A DNA stretch of 64,000 nt from Rhodoplanes sp963724735 (GCA_963724735.1 CAVRVX010000015.1:1-64000); one strand, 5' to 3'. Shown: positions 31,366 through 40,660, counted from the first letter of the stretch. A program made the numbers and translations. Notes: generated from the letters alone by a model not told the origin.

Positions 31366-31836
31366 GTGGCGGACCGTCATGTCATCATCCACACCGACGG
31401 CGCCTGCTCCGGCAATCCCGGACCTGGCGGCTGGGGCGCGATTCTCGAGTGGAACGGGCACCGCAAGGAGATCAGAGGCGGCGAACCGCACACGACCAAT
31501 AACCGCATGGAGCTGACCGCGGCGATCATGGCGCTGGAAGCGCTCAAGCGGCCTTGCACGGTCGAGATACACACCGACAGTCAGTATCTCAGGCAGGGCA
31601 TCACCGCCTGGATCCTGGCGTGGAAACGCAATGGCTGGCGAACGGCCGACAAGAAGCCGGTGAAGAACGTCGATCTCTGGCAGCGCCTCGACGCCGCGCT
31701 CGCGCATCACCAGGTGCGATGGCACTGGGTGCGCGGCCACGCCGGGCACGATCTCAACGAACGCGCCGACGAACTCGCCCGCGAGGCGATCGGCGAGCTT
31801 CGATCGGCCACGAGGGCAAAGCCCGACAAGTCGTGA
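31366..31836 (+). CDS. rnhA: Ribonuclease HI
   Basis: This 156-residue enzyme degrades the RNA strand of RNA-DNA hybrids. The four acidic catalytic residues are visible in IHTDGACSGNPGPGGWGA (Asp about 11), TNNRMELTAAIMAL (Glu about 49), VEIHTDSQYLRQG (Asp about 71) and NERADELAREA (Asp about 135). The start is GTG at 31366, preceded by GCGGAGA ten bases downstream of the thrB stop. An upstream in-frame region overlaps thrB and is not conserved. Confidence 0.95.
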   Translation: MADRHVIIHTDGACSGNPGPGGWGAILEWNGHRKEIRGGEPHTTNNRMELTAAIMALEALKRPCTVEIHTDSQYLRQGITAWILAWKRNGWRTADKKPVKNVDLWQRLDAALAHHQVRWHWVRGHAGHDLNERADELAREAIGELRSATRAKPDKS

Positions 31837-31891
31837 GCCTCGGCCCTGTTTCGATTGCCGCGAAGCAAGACCAACGGCGCAGCGACGCTCC

Positions 31892-32377
31892 CTACATCTG
31901 CTTCAGCAGATTCTCCGCGCTGGAAATCTCGGCCTTGCCCGGCTCATCTTCGATGCTGAGCTTCTTCACCACGCCGTCCTCGACCAGCATGGCGTAGCGG
32001 CGCGAGCGCAGCCCAAGGCCGCCGCCGCTCGCGTCAAGCGCAAGGTCGATCGCCTTGGCGAAATCGCCGTTGCCGTCAGCGAGGAAGTCGATCTTTCCTT
32101 CCGCGCCGGTCGCCTTCTTCCAGGCGTCCATGACGAACACGTCGTTCACGCCGGTCACGGCGATCGTATCGACTCCCTTGCCCTTGATCGTGTCGGCGTT
32201 CTTGAGAAAGCCCGGCAAGTGATTGTTGTGGCAGGTCGGCGTGAAGGCGCCGGGAACAGCGAACAGCACGACCTTCTTGCCTTTGAAGACTTCGTCGGTC
32301 GTCTTCCACGCCGGTCCACTCGCGCTCATGACTCGGAATTTGGCTTCAGGGATGCGGTCGCCGACCTTGATGGGCAT
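31892..32377 (-). CDS. Peroxiredoxin, Prx5/type II family
   Basis: This 161-residue thiol peroxidase reduces hydrogen peroxide and organic peroxides. The peroxidatic cysteine lies in AVPGAFTPTCHNNHLPGF (Cys about 49), the classic PxxxTxxC motif of the AhpE/Prx5 group. FVMDAWKKATGA and SRRYAMLVEDGVVK are further conserved segments. The reductant, glutathione or glutaredoxin, is not encoded next to it. It is convergent with rnhA, with 55 bases between the stops. Confidence 0.95.
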   Translation of the reverse strand: MPIKVGDRIPEAKFRVMSASGPAWKTTDEVFKGKKVVLFAVPGAFTPTCHNNHLPGFLKNADTIKGKGVDTIAVTGVNDVFVMDAWKKATGAEGKIDFLADGNGDFAKAIDLALDASGGGLGLRSRRYAMLVEDGVVKKLSIEDEPGKAEISSAENLLKQM

Positions 32378-32478
32378 GTGTGGTCCTCGTTCGATTCGGA
32401 TATGCGCGCAACTTCGTGCCGTGAGCTCGCCTGCGCAACGGGGCCTGCGTCGTCTCAACCTAGCGCGCGCGTGGCACG

Positions 32479-33336
32479 CTAGTCGAGACGGTACGGCGTC
32501 TCGATCGCTTCCGCTCCGGCGACGGCTGTGAACATGAGCGTCGCTCCCTTGGGGTCGACGCCCGGCGGCACACCGTCGAGCACAAAGGCAAAGCGATGGA
32601 CGCCGTCCGGTCCTGTTCCCGCCGGCTCGGGCACTGGCAAGGCCCAATCTGCGGTCGGTCCTTCGGCGAACAGCTCGACGGTCGCCCCGGCCGGCGCCGC
32701 GACGTCGACCAGGATGCGCGGCCGCGGCCAATCACCGACGCGTTCGACCGCACGGACCGCAAGTTTCGTATCCGCGCCAAGCGCGCTCTTATGCGGCGCG
32801 CGCGCCGCCGCGGCCGCCACCGCGTCGTCTTCGCCCGGCGCAACGGCGGGAATTTGCAGGTCGACCGTGCCCGATTTAGGGACACAAACACGTTCGCAGA
32901 TCGCGTAATCGAAAGCGAGCACAAGCCCGACCGGTTGTCCCGGATTTTCCGCGACGACGCGAAGCGGGAAAATGACCTTATCTTTGTAGCCGATCGAGAC
33001 GCCGCCGGCGTCGCGCCAGGCGTGCGGCGCAGGCCAGTCGACCTCGACCGAGCGGGCATTGGTGGAGTGGGTAAAATCGAACCGCGGCGCGACGCCCGAG
33101 TCCCCGGGATATCGCCAGTAGGTCTTCCAGCCCGGCGCAAGTTTTATTTCTACCCCGGCGGGCAAGAAACCCTGGCGGCCTTCGGACGTACCCGCAATCA
33201 GACGCAACGCCGAGCGCGTATCCCCGTCCCAAGCGGACAACTCGGCTGCGCACGACCCGGCGATGAAGACAATCTGCACAACCAGCGCCGCGACCATCAA
33301 AATGGGCAGGGCGCGTCGCAATCCTGGTGCAATCAT
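32479..33336 (-). CDS. DsbD N-terminal-domain-like secreted protein
   Basis: The protein of about 285 residues starts MIAPGLRRALPILMVAALVV, a signal peptide or membrane anchor. The mature part resembles the periplasmic alpha domain of DsbD-type thiol-disulfide interchange proteins. It has EIKLAPGWKTYWRYPGDSG (about 63-81), KVIFPLRVV and FDYAICERVCVPKSGTVDL with a cysteine pair (about 145-149). It lacks the DsbD membrane and thioredoxin parts, so it is a stand-alone version, probably accepting or donating electrons in the periplasm, perhaps in metal or cytochrome maturation. A start 26 codons upstream is possible. Confidence 0.75.
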   Translation of the reverse strand: MIAPGLRRALPILMVAALVVQIVFIAGSCAAELSAWDGDTRSALRLIAGTSEGRQGFLPAGVEIKLAPGWKTYWRYPGDSGVAPRFDFTHSTNARSVEVDWPAPHAWRDAGGVSIGYKDKVIFPLRVVAENPGQPVGLVLAFDYAICERVCVPKSGTVDLQIPAVAPGEDDAVAAAAARAPHKSALGADTKLAVRAVERVGDWPRPRILVDVAAPAGATVELFAEGPTADWALPVPEPAGTGPDGVHRFAFVLDGVPPGVDPKGATLMFTAVAGAEAIETPYRLD

Positions 33337-33450
33337 GCGCCAACGTATCGAACACGCCAGCCCGGCCGCTACTGAAATGGTCGTGAGGAAGGCGACGCGC
33401 CCGGCAACATACATTGCCCAAGGCAACCGGATCAGGGTAACCTTGCGCCG

Positions 33451-34071
33451 ATGAAAATAAGCAGGAAAAGTCCAGGAGACAGTCCGCCCAAGCGCGGCTA
33501 CCTGGACGGACAGATGCTGATCGCCATGCCGAGCATGCGCGACGAGCGCTTTGCCCGCAGTTTGATCTATGTCTGCGCGCATTCTTCCGAGGGCGCGATG
33601 GGAATTGTCGTCAACCACCCAGCGTCCAACGTCAATTTCGCCGATCTCCTGGTGCAACTCGAGGTCATCCCTGCGGCCGACCTGATTATGCTGCCGCAAC
33701 GAGCGGGGTCGGTTCCGGTCCTGCGCGGCGGCCCGGTCGAGACCGGGCGCGGCTTCGTGCTGCACTCGAGCGATTTCTTCATCGAGAACTCGACCCTTCC
33801 GATCGACGACGGAATCTGCCTCACGGCCACGCTCGACATTCTCAAGGCGATCGCGCGCGGGGACGGCCCGCTCAGCGCGGTGTTGGCGCTCGGCTATGCC
33901 GGGTGGGCGCCGGGCCAGCTCGAAAGCGAGATCCAGGCGAACGGCTGGTTGCACTGCACCGCCGATCTCGAACTCATCTTCGGGGCCGATATCGACGGCA
34001 AATACGAAAGGGCCCTCAAGAAGATCGGCATCGATCTGGGGATGCTGTCGAGCGAAGCCGGTCATGCTTGA
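33451..34071 (+). CDS. YqgE/AlgH family protein
   Basis: The 206-residue protein belongs to UPF0301 (YqgE/AlgH). Conserved segments are YLDGQMLIAMPSMRDERFA (about 17-35), SSEGAMGIVVNHPA, VLRGGPVETGRGFVLHS and ALGYAGWAPGQLESEIQAN. It is cytoplasmic and its biochemical role is unsettled; AlgH has been linked to alginate regulation in Pseudomonas. The first 15 residues are not conserved. It is divergent from the DsbD-like gene and about 90 bases upstream of accD. Confidence 0.9.
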   Translation: MKISRKSPGDSPPKRGYLDGQMLIAMPSMRDERFARSLIYVCAHSSEGAMGIVVNHPASNVNFADLLVQLEVIPAADLIMLPQRAGSVPVLRGGPVETGRGFVLHSSDFFIENSTLPIDDGICLTATLDILKAIARGDGPLSAVLALGYAGWAPGQLESEIQANGWLHCTADLELIFGADIDGKYERALKKIGIDLGMLSSEAGHA

Positions 34072-34164
34072 CGGCGCGCCTGAGCGCGGATGATCCTCCC
34101 ATATTAAGATGGCCTGCCGCACGCGATCGAGCGGGCGCAAGGAACGAATGGAACGAGCGAAGCG

Positions 34165-35058
34165 ATGAACTGGATCGCCAATGTCGTGCGGCCGAAAATC
34201 CGCAGCTTCCTCAATCGGCGCGACGTACCAGAGCACCTCTGGATCAAGTGTCCGGAGACCGGGCAGCTCGTCTTTTACAAGGACGTGGAAGCGAACCTGT
34301 TCGTCATCCCCGGCTCCAATTACCACATGCGGATGGGCGCCACGGCCCGTCTGAAATCGGTGTTCGACGGGGCGACCTGGCTCGATATCGGCGTTCCCTC
34401 CGTGGCCCTCGATCCGCTCAAGTTTCGCGATGAGCGGCGCTACTCCGACCGGCTGAGGGATGCCCGCGCGAAGACCGGGCTTTCCGACGCGATCAAGCTC
34501 GGGCTAGGCAAGCTCGAAGGTCAGCCGGTGGTGATCGGCGTCCAGGACTTCAACTTCATGGGCGGATCGCTCGGCATGGCGGCGGGCGAGGCGGTGATCA
34601 AAGGTTCGGAGACCGCAATCGAAAAAGGCACGCCCTTCATCTTGTTCGTCGCCTCGGGCGGAGCGCGCATGCAGGAAGGCATCTTCGCCTTGATGCAGAT
34701 GCCGCGGACGACGGTCGCGATCGAGCGCCTGCGCGAGCATCGGAGGCCCTATATCGTCGTGCTCACCAATCCCACGACCGGCGGCGTGACGGCCTCCTAT
34801 GCGATGCTGGGGGACATCCACATCGCCGAGCCCGGCGCGCTGATCGGTTTTGCCGGCCCGCGCGTGATCGAGCAGACCATCCGCGAGCGGCTGCCGGACG
34901 GATTTCAAAAAGCGGAATATCTCAAGGCGCACGGCATGATCGACATGGTCGTGCAGAGGCAGGAGATGCGCGCGACGCTCGCGCGGCTGTGCCGCCTGCT
35001 CACCAAGACGCCGCCGCCGCCGTCGCGCAACACGCTGCCGGCCTTGGCCGAAGCGTGA
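34165..35058 (+). CDS. accD: Acetyl-CoA carboxylase carboxyltransferase beta subunit
   Basis: This 297-residue subunit, with AccA, transfers carboxyl from carboxybiotin to acetyl-CoA to make malonyl-CoA. Typical features are GVQDFNFMGGSLGMAAGEA, FVASGGARMQEGIFALMQM, TNPTTGGVTASYAMLGD and GFAGPRVIEQTIRERLP. The N-terminal zinc ribbon is reduced: where other bacteria have four cysteines, only the first remains (LWIKCPETGQLVFY), and the second pair reads VIPGSNYH. This appears to be a lineage trait rather than damage. It is followed after about 35 bases by folC. Confidence 0.96.
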   Translation: MNWIANVVRPKIRSFLNRRDVPEHLWIKCPETGQLVFYKDVEANLFVIPGSNYHMRMGATARLKSVFDGATWLDIGVPSVALDPLKFRDERRYSDRLRDARAKTGLSDAIKLGLGKLEGQPVVIGVQDFNFMGGSLGMAAGEAVIKGSETAIEKGTPFILFVASGGARMQEGIFALMQMPRTTVAIERLREHRRPYIVVLTNPTTGGVTASYAMLGDIHIAEPGALIGFAGPRVIEQTIRERLPDGFQKAEYLKAHGMIDMVVQRQEMRATLARLCRLLTKTPPPPSRNTLPALAEA

Positions 35059-35091
35059 GGCGTCCGCCGCGGAGGACACGCAAGTGAGATT

Positions 35092-36426
35092 GTGGAGATG
35101 ACTGCGCTGCCCGCGGCGCCTGTCGGATCGATCCTCGCCCGGCTTCTCGCGCTCCATCCCAGACGCATCGACCTGTCGCTCGATCGCATGCGTCGCATTC
35201 TCGCCGCGCTCGATCACCCGCAAGAGCAACTGCCGCCGGTGATCCATGTCGCCGGCACCAATGGCAAAGGCTCGACCATCGCCTTCATGCGCGCGATTCT
35301 CGAGGCCGCGGGCCGGCGCGTGCATGCCTACACCTCGCCCAATCTCGTGCGCATCAACGAGCGCTTCCGTCTCGGCCGTCCTGGCGGCGGCGTGCTCGTC
35401 AGCGACGGCGAACTTGCCGAGGCGCTCGAATATTGCGAGCGCAAGAACGGCGAAGCGCCGATCACCGTGTTCGAAATCGAGACCGCCGCCGCTTTTCTTC
35501 TATTTGCCCGCCATCCTGCCGACGTGTTGCTCCTGGAAGTGGGGCTCGGCGGCCGGCTCGATGCGACCAATGTGGTCGAGCGGCCGCTTGCGAGCGTGAT
35601 CACATCGGTCTCGATGGACCACATCGACTATCTCGGCGAGACGATCGAGATGATCGCGGCCGAAAAGGCGGGGATCATCAGACGTGACGTCCCGACCATC
35701 ATCGGCCGGCAGAGCGAGCATGCGCTCGCTCCGCTTCTTTCGCGCGCAGAAGACGTCGGCGCTTTGCTGCACGTGGCCGGACAGGACTGGGTGGCCGGAG
35801 AGGAACGCGGACGCCTCGTCTATCAGGATGCCGCGGGCCTGCTCGATCTGCCCGCGCCGCGCTTGTTCGGCCGCCACCAATTCGACAATGCCGGCACGGC
35901 GATCGCGACGCTGCGCGCCGCCGGCGTCAACCTGCCGATCAAGGCCTATGAAGAAGGCTTGCTCAAAGCCGATTGGCCCGCGCGCATGCAGCGACTGGCG
36001 ACGGGCCGGCTCGTCGCGCTCGCGCCGGAGGGTGGCGAACTGTGGCTTGACGGCGGGCACAATGCCGACGCCGGCCGGATCGTGGCCGCCGCGCTCGCCG
36101 ATCTGGAAGAGCGGGTGTCGCGTCCGCTCGTGCTGGTGGTCGGCATGCTCGCGACCAAGGATGCCGAGGGATTCCTGCGCAATTTCGTCGGCCTCGCGCG
36201 CCGGCTGATCGCGGTGCCGATTCATCAGGACAAGACGGCGCCCGCCGAATCGCTCGCCGCGGTCGCGCGCGCGATCGGCATTCCGGCGGACGCGAGCGAT
36301 GGCCTTGCGCCGGCGATCGCCGGCATCCGCACGTTCGGTCTTGCGCCCGCCCCGCGCGTTCTGATCACCGGCTCGCTCTATCTTGCGGGCGAAGCGCTCG
36401 CCGCCAACGGCACGTTGCCGGAGTGA
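35092..36426 (+). CDS. folC: Folylpolyglutamate synthase / dihydrofolate synthase
   Basis: The 444-residue ATP-dependent ligase adds glutamate to dihydropteroate and folates. The P-loop HVAGTNGKGSTIAFM lies at about 52-66. YTSPNLVRINERF, LLLEVGLGGRLDATNVV, SVSMDHIDYLGET, ERVSRPLVLVVGM and WLDGGHNADAG are family motifs. The start is GTG at 35092 or the ATG two codons later; both follow a GGAGG stretch at 35071. The gene ends where the accessory island begins. Confidence 0.95.
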   Translation: MEMTALPAAPVGSILARLLALHPRRIDLSLDRMRRILAALDHPQEQLPPVIHVAGTNGKGSTIAFMRAILEAAGRRVHAYTSPNLVRINERFRLGRPGGGVLVSDGELAEALEYCERKNGEAPITVFEIETAAAFLLFARHPADVLLLEVGLGGRLDATNVVERPLASVITSVSMDHIDYLGETIEMIAAEKAGIIRRDVPTIIGRQSEHALAPLLSRAEDVGALLHVAGQDWVAGEERGRLVYQDAAGLLDLPAPRLFGRHQFDNAGTAIATLRAAGVNLPIKAYEEGLLKADWPARMQRLATGRLVALAPEGGELWLDGGHNADAGRIVAAALADLEERVSRPLVLVVGMLATKDAEGFLRNFVGLARRLIAVPIHQDKTAPAESLAAVARAIGIPADASDGLAPAIAGIRTFGLAPAPRVLITGSLYLAGEALAANGTLPE

Positions 36427-36518
36427 TCGCGTTGCGGCGAACGGCGTGTTGCCGCGTACGATCCTGCCAAGCGCTGCCCGGCGCCGGCATGGCGCCGATC
36501 GATATTGCGGACAGAACC

Positions 36519-36547
36519 TTGACGAACTGTCTCTCATAAGAGACAAT
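36519..36547 (+). promoter_or_regulatory. Promoter and operator of the toxin-antitoxin pair
   Basis: TTGACG (36519-36524) and GACAAT (36542-36547) form a -35/-10 pair with a 17-base spacer. A perfect inverted repeat, TGTCTCT-CATA-AGAGACA (36528-36545), covers the spacer and -10, as expected for autorepression by the antitoxin. The expected transcription start falls at or beside the toxin ATG, so the message may be leaderless. Confidence 0.65.
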
Positions 36548-36552
36548 GCGCG

Positions 36553-36843
36553 ATGATCGAAGTCCGGCAAACCGACGTTTTTGCCGATTGGTTTGCAGGG
36601 CTGCGAGATCGCGAGGCGCGCGCCCGCATCACGGTTCGCATCCGCCGCCTCTCGCTCGGCAATCCCGGCGACGTGAAGCCGGTGGGCGGCGGCGTCTTAG
36701 AGATGCGGATCGATTACGGTCCCGGCTACCGGGTGTATTTCGTCCGCCGCGGCGACACGGTCGTCGTGCTGCTGTGCGGCGGCGACAAGCGGAACCAGGA
36801 TCGCGACATCGCGCGCGCCCGCGAACTGGCGCAGGAAGTCTAG
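36553..36843 (+). CDS. RelE/ParE-superfamily toxin (HigB-like)
   Basis: This 96-residue toxin belongs to the addiction-module killer type. It has VFADWFAGLRDREARARI at the N-terminus and the conserved MRIDYGPGYRVYFVRRGD with catalytic-type Arg and Tyr (about 50-68), then VVVLLCGGDKRNQDRDI. Members cleave mRNA on the ribosome or act on gyrase; which applies here is unknown. There is no ribosome binding site, and the promoter lies directly against the start codon. The antitoxin gene follows after ten bases, the toxin-first order of HigBA-type pairs. Confidence 0.9.
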   Translation: MIEVRQTDVFADWFAGLRDREARARITVRIRRLSLGNPGDVKPVGGGVLEMRIDYGPGYRVYFVRRGDTVVVLLCGGDKRNQDRDIARARELAQEV

Positions 36844-36853
36844 AGAGAGGCGC

Positions 36854-37135
36854 ATGGCTCGCAAAACGCGGCTCTGGGATGCGGCTGACACCCTGGAAAC
36901 CAAGGAGGACATTGCCGCCTATCTCGATGCCGTGCTTGAGGATGGTGATCCCGATCTGCTGAAGGCGGCGCTCGGCGACATCGCCCGCGCCAAGGGCATG
37001 ACTGAGATCGCGCAGGCCGCCGGCCTTGGCCGCGCCAATCTTTACAAGGCGCTCTCGCCCGACGGCAACCCGGAGTTCGCGACCGTCGTCAAGGTTCTTA
37101 AGGCTCTCGGGCTTCGGCTCTCGGTCGCCGCCTGA
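36854..37135 (+). CDS. Addiction-module antitoxin (HigA-like)
   Basis: The 93-residue antitoxin has a C-terminal helix-turn-helix: GMTEIAQAAGLGRANLYKAL then GNPEFATVVKVLKALGLRL (about 48-90). It matches the family of putative addiction-module antidote proteins encoded just after a small RelE-type toxin. It should neutralise the toxin and repress the shared promoter at the inverted repeat. GAGAGAGG precedes the ATG, so unlike the toxin it has a good ribosome binding site, which would favour an excess of antitoxin. Confidence 0.9.
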   Translation: MARKTRLWDAADTLETKEDIAAYLDAVLEDGDPDLLKAALGDIARAKGMTEIAQAAGLGRANLYKALSPDGNPEFATVVKVLKALGLRLSVAA

Positions 37136-37191
37136 CAGGCGACCGAGAGCTTAAGTCTCGGGAGGATTTGGCCGCGCCTGGACGACAGGTC

Positions 37192-37428
37192 ATGTCGGGT
37201 GCCAGGGCGGCAGCGGAAGGCGAGAGCGTCGAGATTGCGACCATCGGGGTCTACAAGATGCCGAAGCTCGTCAGCGCTGTCATCGCCGCCGGTGATCGCG
37301 TGGCCTGGGACGATACCGCCAAACAGGTCGTTCTGCCCAGCACGGGCATGGTGCCGACCCTCTCCACAGGAAATGGCATCGCCACCGTGCGCGTGCGGCT
37401 CGACGGCATTGCGACGGCGGCGGCCTAG
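37192..37428 (+). CDS. DUF2190 fragment (phage capsid cement protein-like)
   Basis: A frame of about 78 codons from the ATG at 37192. SVEIATIGVYKMPKLVSAV, then GDRVAWDDTAKQVVL and IATVRVRLDG match the DUF2190 family, which decorates tailed-phage capsids. The usual protein has roughly 100-120 residues and begins with a conserved turn that is missing here, so this looks like the C-terminal part. No other capsid genes are nearby. It is most likely a relic of a prophage, with the upstream part lost at about 37140-37190. Confidence 0.65.
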   Translation: MSGARAAAEGESVEIATIGVYKMPKLVSAVIAAGDRVAWDDTAKQVVLPSTGMVPTLSTGNGIATVRVRLDGIATAAA

Positions 37429-37447
37429 CCCGCGGACCCGCCTAAAC

Positions 37448-38158
37448 CTAGAAAAGGCTCAGGACATCCGAGCGATAGAGGAGTCTGTTCAAACCGCTGT
37501 ACCTGGTGCACTCTACAGGCGTGCCATTGCGCTTGTAGTCGTGCGTCATCGTTTGAGCACGGCCCTTCTTCATCGGCAGGCCCGGTTGCGTACGATCGAG
37601 CGCTTGAATCTGGCTTTTCTCGTCGACGCAGAGCACGACTGCCTTGTCGGGTGGATTGAGGTAGAGCCCGACGATGTCGACTACTTTCTCAGCGAATTTT
37701 GGATCGTTCGATAGCTTGAATGGGCGTGTCAGATGCGGCTTGAGGCCATGCTCCTTCCAGATGCGTTGCATGGTCGTGTGGCCGACGCCGATCTCCTCGG
37801 CCAACATGCGTGCGCTCCAGTGCGTTGCGTGCTTGGGCTTCTCCTGGGCTGTACGCTTCACGATCGCGAGCCGCACCTCGGCACTGATCGGCTTCTTGCC
37901 GGCGCGCGCGCCCTTGCCCCTGTCCTTGAGCAAGCGCTCGACGCCACCATCCATGTAGGCTTTCTGCCAGCGCCAAACCGTCGGCTTCGATACCCGAGCC
38001 TCGCGCTGGATGCTATTCGTGCCGAACCCGCGACCCGACAGCAGCACAATGCGTGCGCGTGCAACGATTTTCTGCGGCGTCTTGCCATCAGCGATGAGCC
38101 GCTCCAGTGTCGTCCGGTCACTGGGCCTGACGTACAGGCATGCATCGATGTTTCGCAT
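37448..38158 (-). pseudogene. IS630-family transposase, 3' truncated
   Basis: The remaining 236 codons carry the N-terminal winged helix-turn-helix (FGTNSIQREARVSKPTVWRW) and the linker GVGHTTMQRIWKEHGLKPH, then the first part of the catalytic domain (VVLCVDEKSQIQALDRTQ with the first Asp, and TMTHDYKRNGT). The reading then departs from the family at about 37530, and the second Asp and the Glu are missing, so about a third of the protein has been lost. Start 38158. The truncation point faces the phage fragment, consistent with deletion or recombination. Confidence 0.9.
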
Positions 38159-38262
38159 GTCCGCCGTTCAATCTGATTTGCAGGCCCTTGGGAATCCTAT
38201 AAATGGGTCAGAGCACTAGCGAATGGGGGTCGCCGAGCACCCGCCGTATTCCGGAAAACTCG

Positions 38263-40117
38263 ATGAGCTACAAACCGAGGACGTTTTTCCGTCTAATTGA
38301 GGAAGTCAACAAGGGCCTGTTTCTGCCCCACATTCAGAGGCCATTTGTGTGGGAGGAAGAACAAATGCTCAGGCTGTTCGACAGCCTGATGCGTAATTAT
38401 CCCATTCAGAACTCTGTTGTTTTGGCGGACCAAGAACGAGATCAAGGCGCGACGTTTCATGGACCAGGTGTCGTGGGACGTCGACCTTAGTGACTATTAC
38501 GACCCGAATGTTAGCAAGGAAGGCGTTGAGAAGGTTTTCGTCCTAGACGGACAGCAGAGGATTCAGACGCTCTACGCCATCTTCGCGGGCGCGATTACGT
38601 CACCAGACAACAAACGAGCAGAGGCATATTTCGACGCGACCAGCGGGACCGCCCCTGACGAACTTGGCCTCTTGCATCGGCTCAAGTTCTCGACCGAGGA
38701 GCTACCCCTGCCGTGGTACCGCATCGCGAACGTCATTGGAAAGGATGGACAGAAGAACGCGGAGGAGCTCGCCGACGAAATAAATGAAGCCCTGAGCCAA
38801 ATGCAAGAAGCCCTTCCCGAGGAGCAACGAGAAACGCCTCAGGACTCCAAAGCGCGTGAGAAGCGGGTGCGCCGAAACATGGCTCAACTCGTCTCCTTGC
38901 TACGCGAGGAAAAGCATTTTTGGGTTCAGGAACTGGACGGGGTCGCCAATGACTACCCGTACCGTCGCGTTCTAGACATCTTCGTGCGTGTGAACTCCGG
39001 CGGCACAAAGCTCAATTCCTCCGACCTGATGTTTGCCGCGATGAAAGAGGGCTGGGACGAAATTGAGGAGGTTATCGAGGAGACCACCGAGCTTCTTAAC
39101 GGTGCCAACCTTCAATTCGATAAGACTTTCCCTCTCAAATGCCTCCTGGTTGCGCACGGCCGCGGCGCGGAGACATCGCCCGAGAAATTCACCGGCCCGG
39201 ATGGCGATCAGTTGCTGCAAGAGATGAACGCTGGCTGGGATGAAGCCGAAAGGGCGTTTCACCAGCTTCGCGATTTCATGCAGCATGATCTAAAGGTGTA
39301 TGCGGACAAGGTTATTCGCAGCTACAACAGCTTCATCCCGCTGTTCGATTATCTATTCCACAATCCCAAACCCAACGAGGTCTCGCGCGCTCTTATGCGG
39401 GCCTATCATTACAAGGCACAGCTGTTTGGATGGTACTCCCAGAGCACCGACACCGTCGTGAACACGTTACATTCGATCGTTGGGAAGGGTTGTCCGACCG
39501 GGTTTCCCATTGAGGAGGTAAAGGACTACTTTCGCAAGCGGGGCAATCAAACTGAACTGTCAAAGGCGCACTTAACGGAGAGCCGACTTCGCCACATCTT
39601 GCTCAATCTGATATACGTCGACCAGTTTGGCTCCTCACCGTTCGACGTGAAGTTCAAGGGAAACGAACCGCACATCGATCATATCTATTCACAGTACGCT
39701 CTGCGCAGCAAATTGGGTTTGTTGAGCGCCGACATCAATCACCTCGGCAATTTTCGATTCGTCGGCCAAACCGACAACATCCGGAAGCGTGCTGAGCTGC
39801 CTGGGGCCTATTTCGCGAGATTGAAGGCGGCTGGGATCGACATCGGAAAGCACCTGTTGCTCTCCGACTATTCTGCCAACCCATCGCTGATGCTTCTTGA
39901 TGTCGACACGTACAAGGACTTCCGCGATAAGCGCTTCGCTCGAATTTGGGAGATTGTTTCGGCTATCGTGAACGCCGAGATTAAGCCCAAACCGGCGCAG
40001 CCGGCATCCACGATCGCGGTGCCAGCTATCAGCGTGCCCGCAGCGGCGGCCGCGTCATTAGCCGCCGGCGTGGTGGACGGCCAGCAGCCACCGCAGTCCG
40101 TTGCGCCTGAGACTTAA
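38263..40117 (+). pseudogene. DUF262 nuclease-like defence protein, one frameshift
   Basis: The N-terminal segment from 38263 (KPRTFFRLIEEVNKGLFLPH, then IQRPFVWEEEQMLRLFDS) and the rest from 38417 together make one DUF262 protein of about 617 residues. A one-base excess in the run CTGTTGTTTTGG (about 38415-38424) separates them. The DUF262 nucleotide-hydrolysis motif VFVLDGQQRIQTL and FVRVNSGGTKLNSSDLMF are intact. A His motif near the end (EPHIDHIYSQYAL) suggests an HNH/DUF1524-type nuclease tail, as in GmrSD, SspE and BrxU. The base composition is less GC-rich than its neighbours. It is probably a phage-defence gene, inactive unless the frameshift is bypassed or is an error. Confidence 0.75.
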
Positions 40118-40660
40118 GGCGCACAGCGCACTCGATTTCCTGGTCACCGAACTCGAAGAAAACATCTTCGCCGTCGATGGCAGAACACGAAGCGAACACC
40201 CGCCCATTCCGTGTCGCATCCGTGTCGCACGAAATTGCCGGCAATGCTCGTAAGCCTTTGACATATTTCGGTTTCGCCTTGCGTTCCTTTGCAACACGGA
40301 CCGGATTGGCGGCAGGGGCCGGAAATGCAAACGACGCTGGACTAGGCATAGAAGCACAGCGAGAGCCGATACCGGCACGACGAAGTAGCCTGAGGGCTGG
40401 AGTGGAAAACCGATAATCAAGCCGTAGCAGGACAAGTTGGCGAACTGAGCCGATTGGTGTCCACTCTCGCACCCACCTCGTCAGCTCGACGCTGTGCACG
40501 AGGCGTCCGTAGCTGAGGGCAAATCTTCAGCGTGATTTATCTTCTCAGTGAGGCGAAGCGGCCATTTTCCTCGACCCGAAGATTGAGACGCAACCCCGAT
40601 GTGCCCTTCGCGGGGTCTCGCCATCTCGCGCTTCAGCACGTCATGAGATTCTTTCGCTGA
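40118..40660. other. Gap after the DUF262 gene
   Basis: No convincing gene. A minus-strand open frame at 40029-40499 contains a protein-like stretch (SCSAIDGEDVFFEFGDQEIE) but overlaps the end of the DUF262 gene, lacks a clear start and matches no family known to me. The rest appears eroded. Confidence 0.35.

Noticed and set aside
40029..40499. Minus-strand open frame of 156 codons downstream of the DUF262 gene
   Set aside because: It overlaps the 3' end of the DUF262 gene, lacks a ribosome binding site, and its N-terminal part does not look like protein. It is left as part of a gene-poor stretch.
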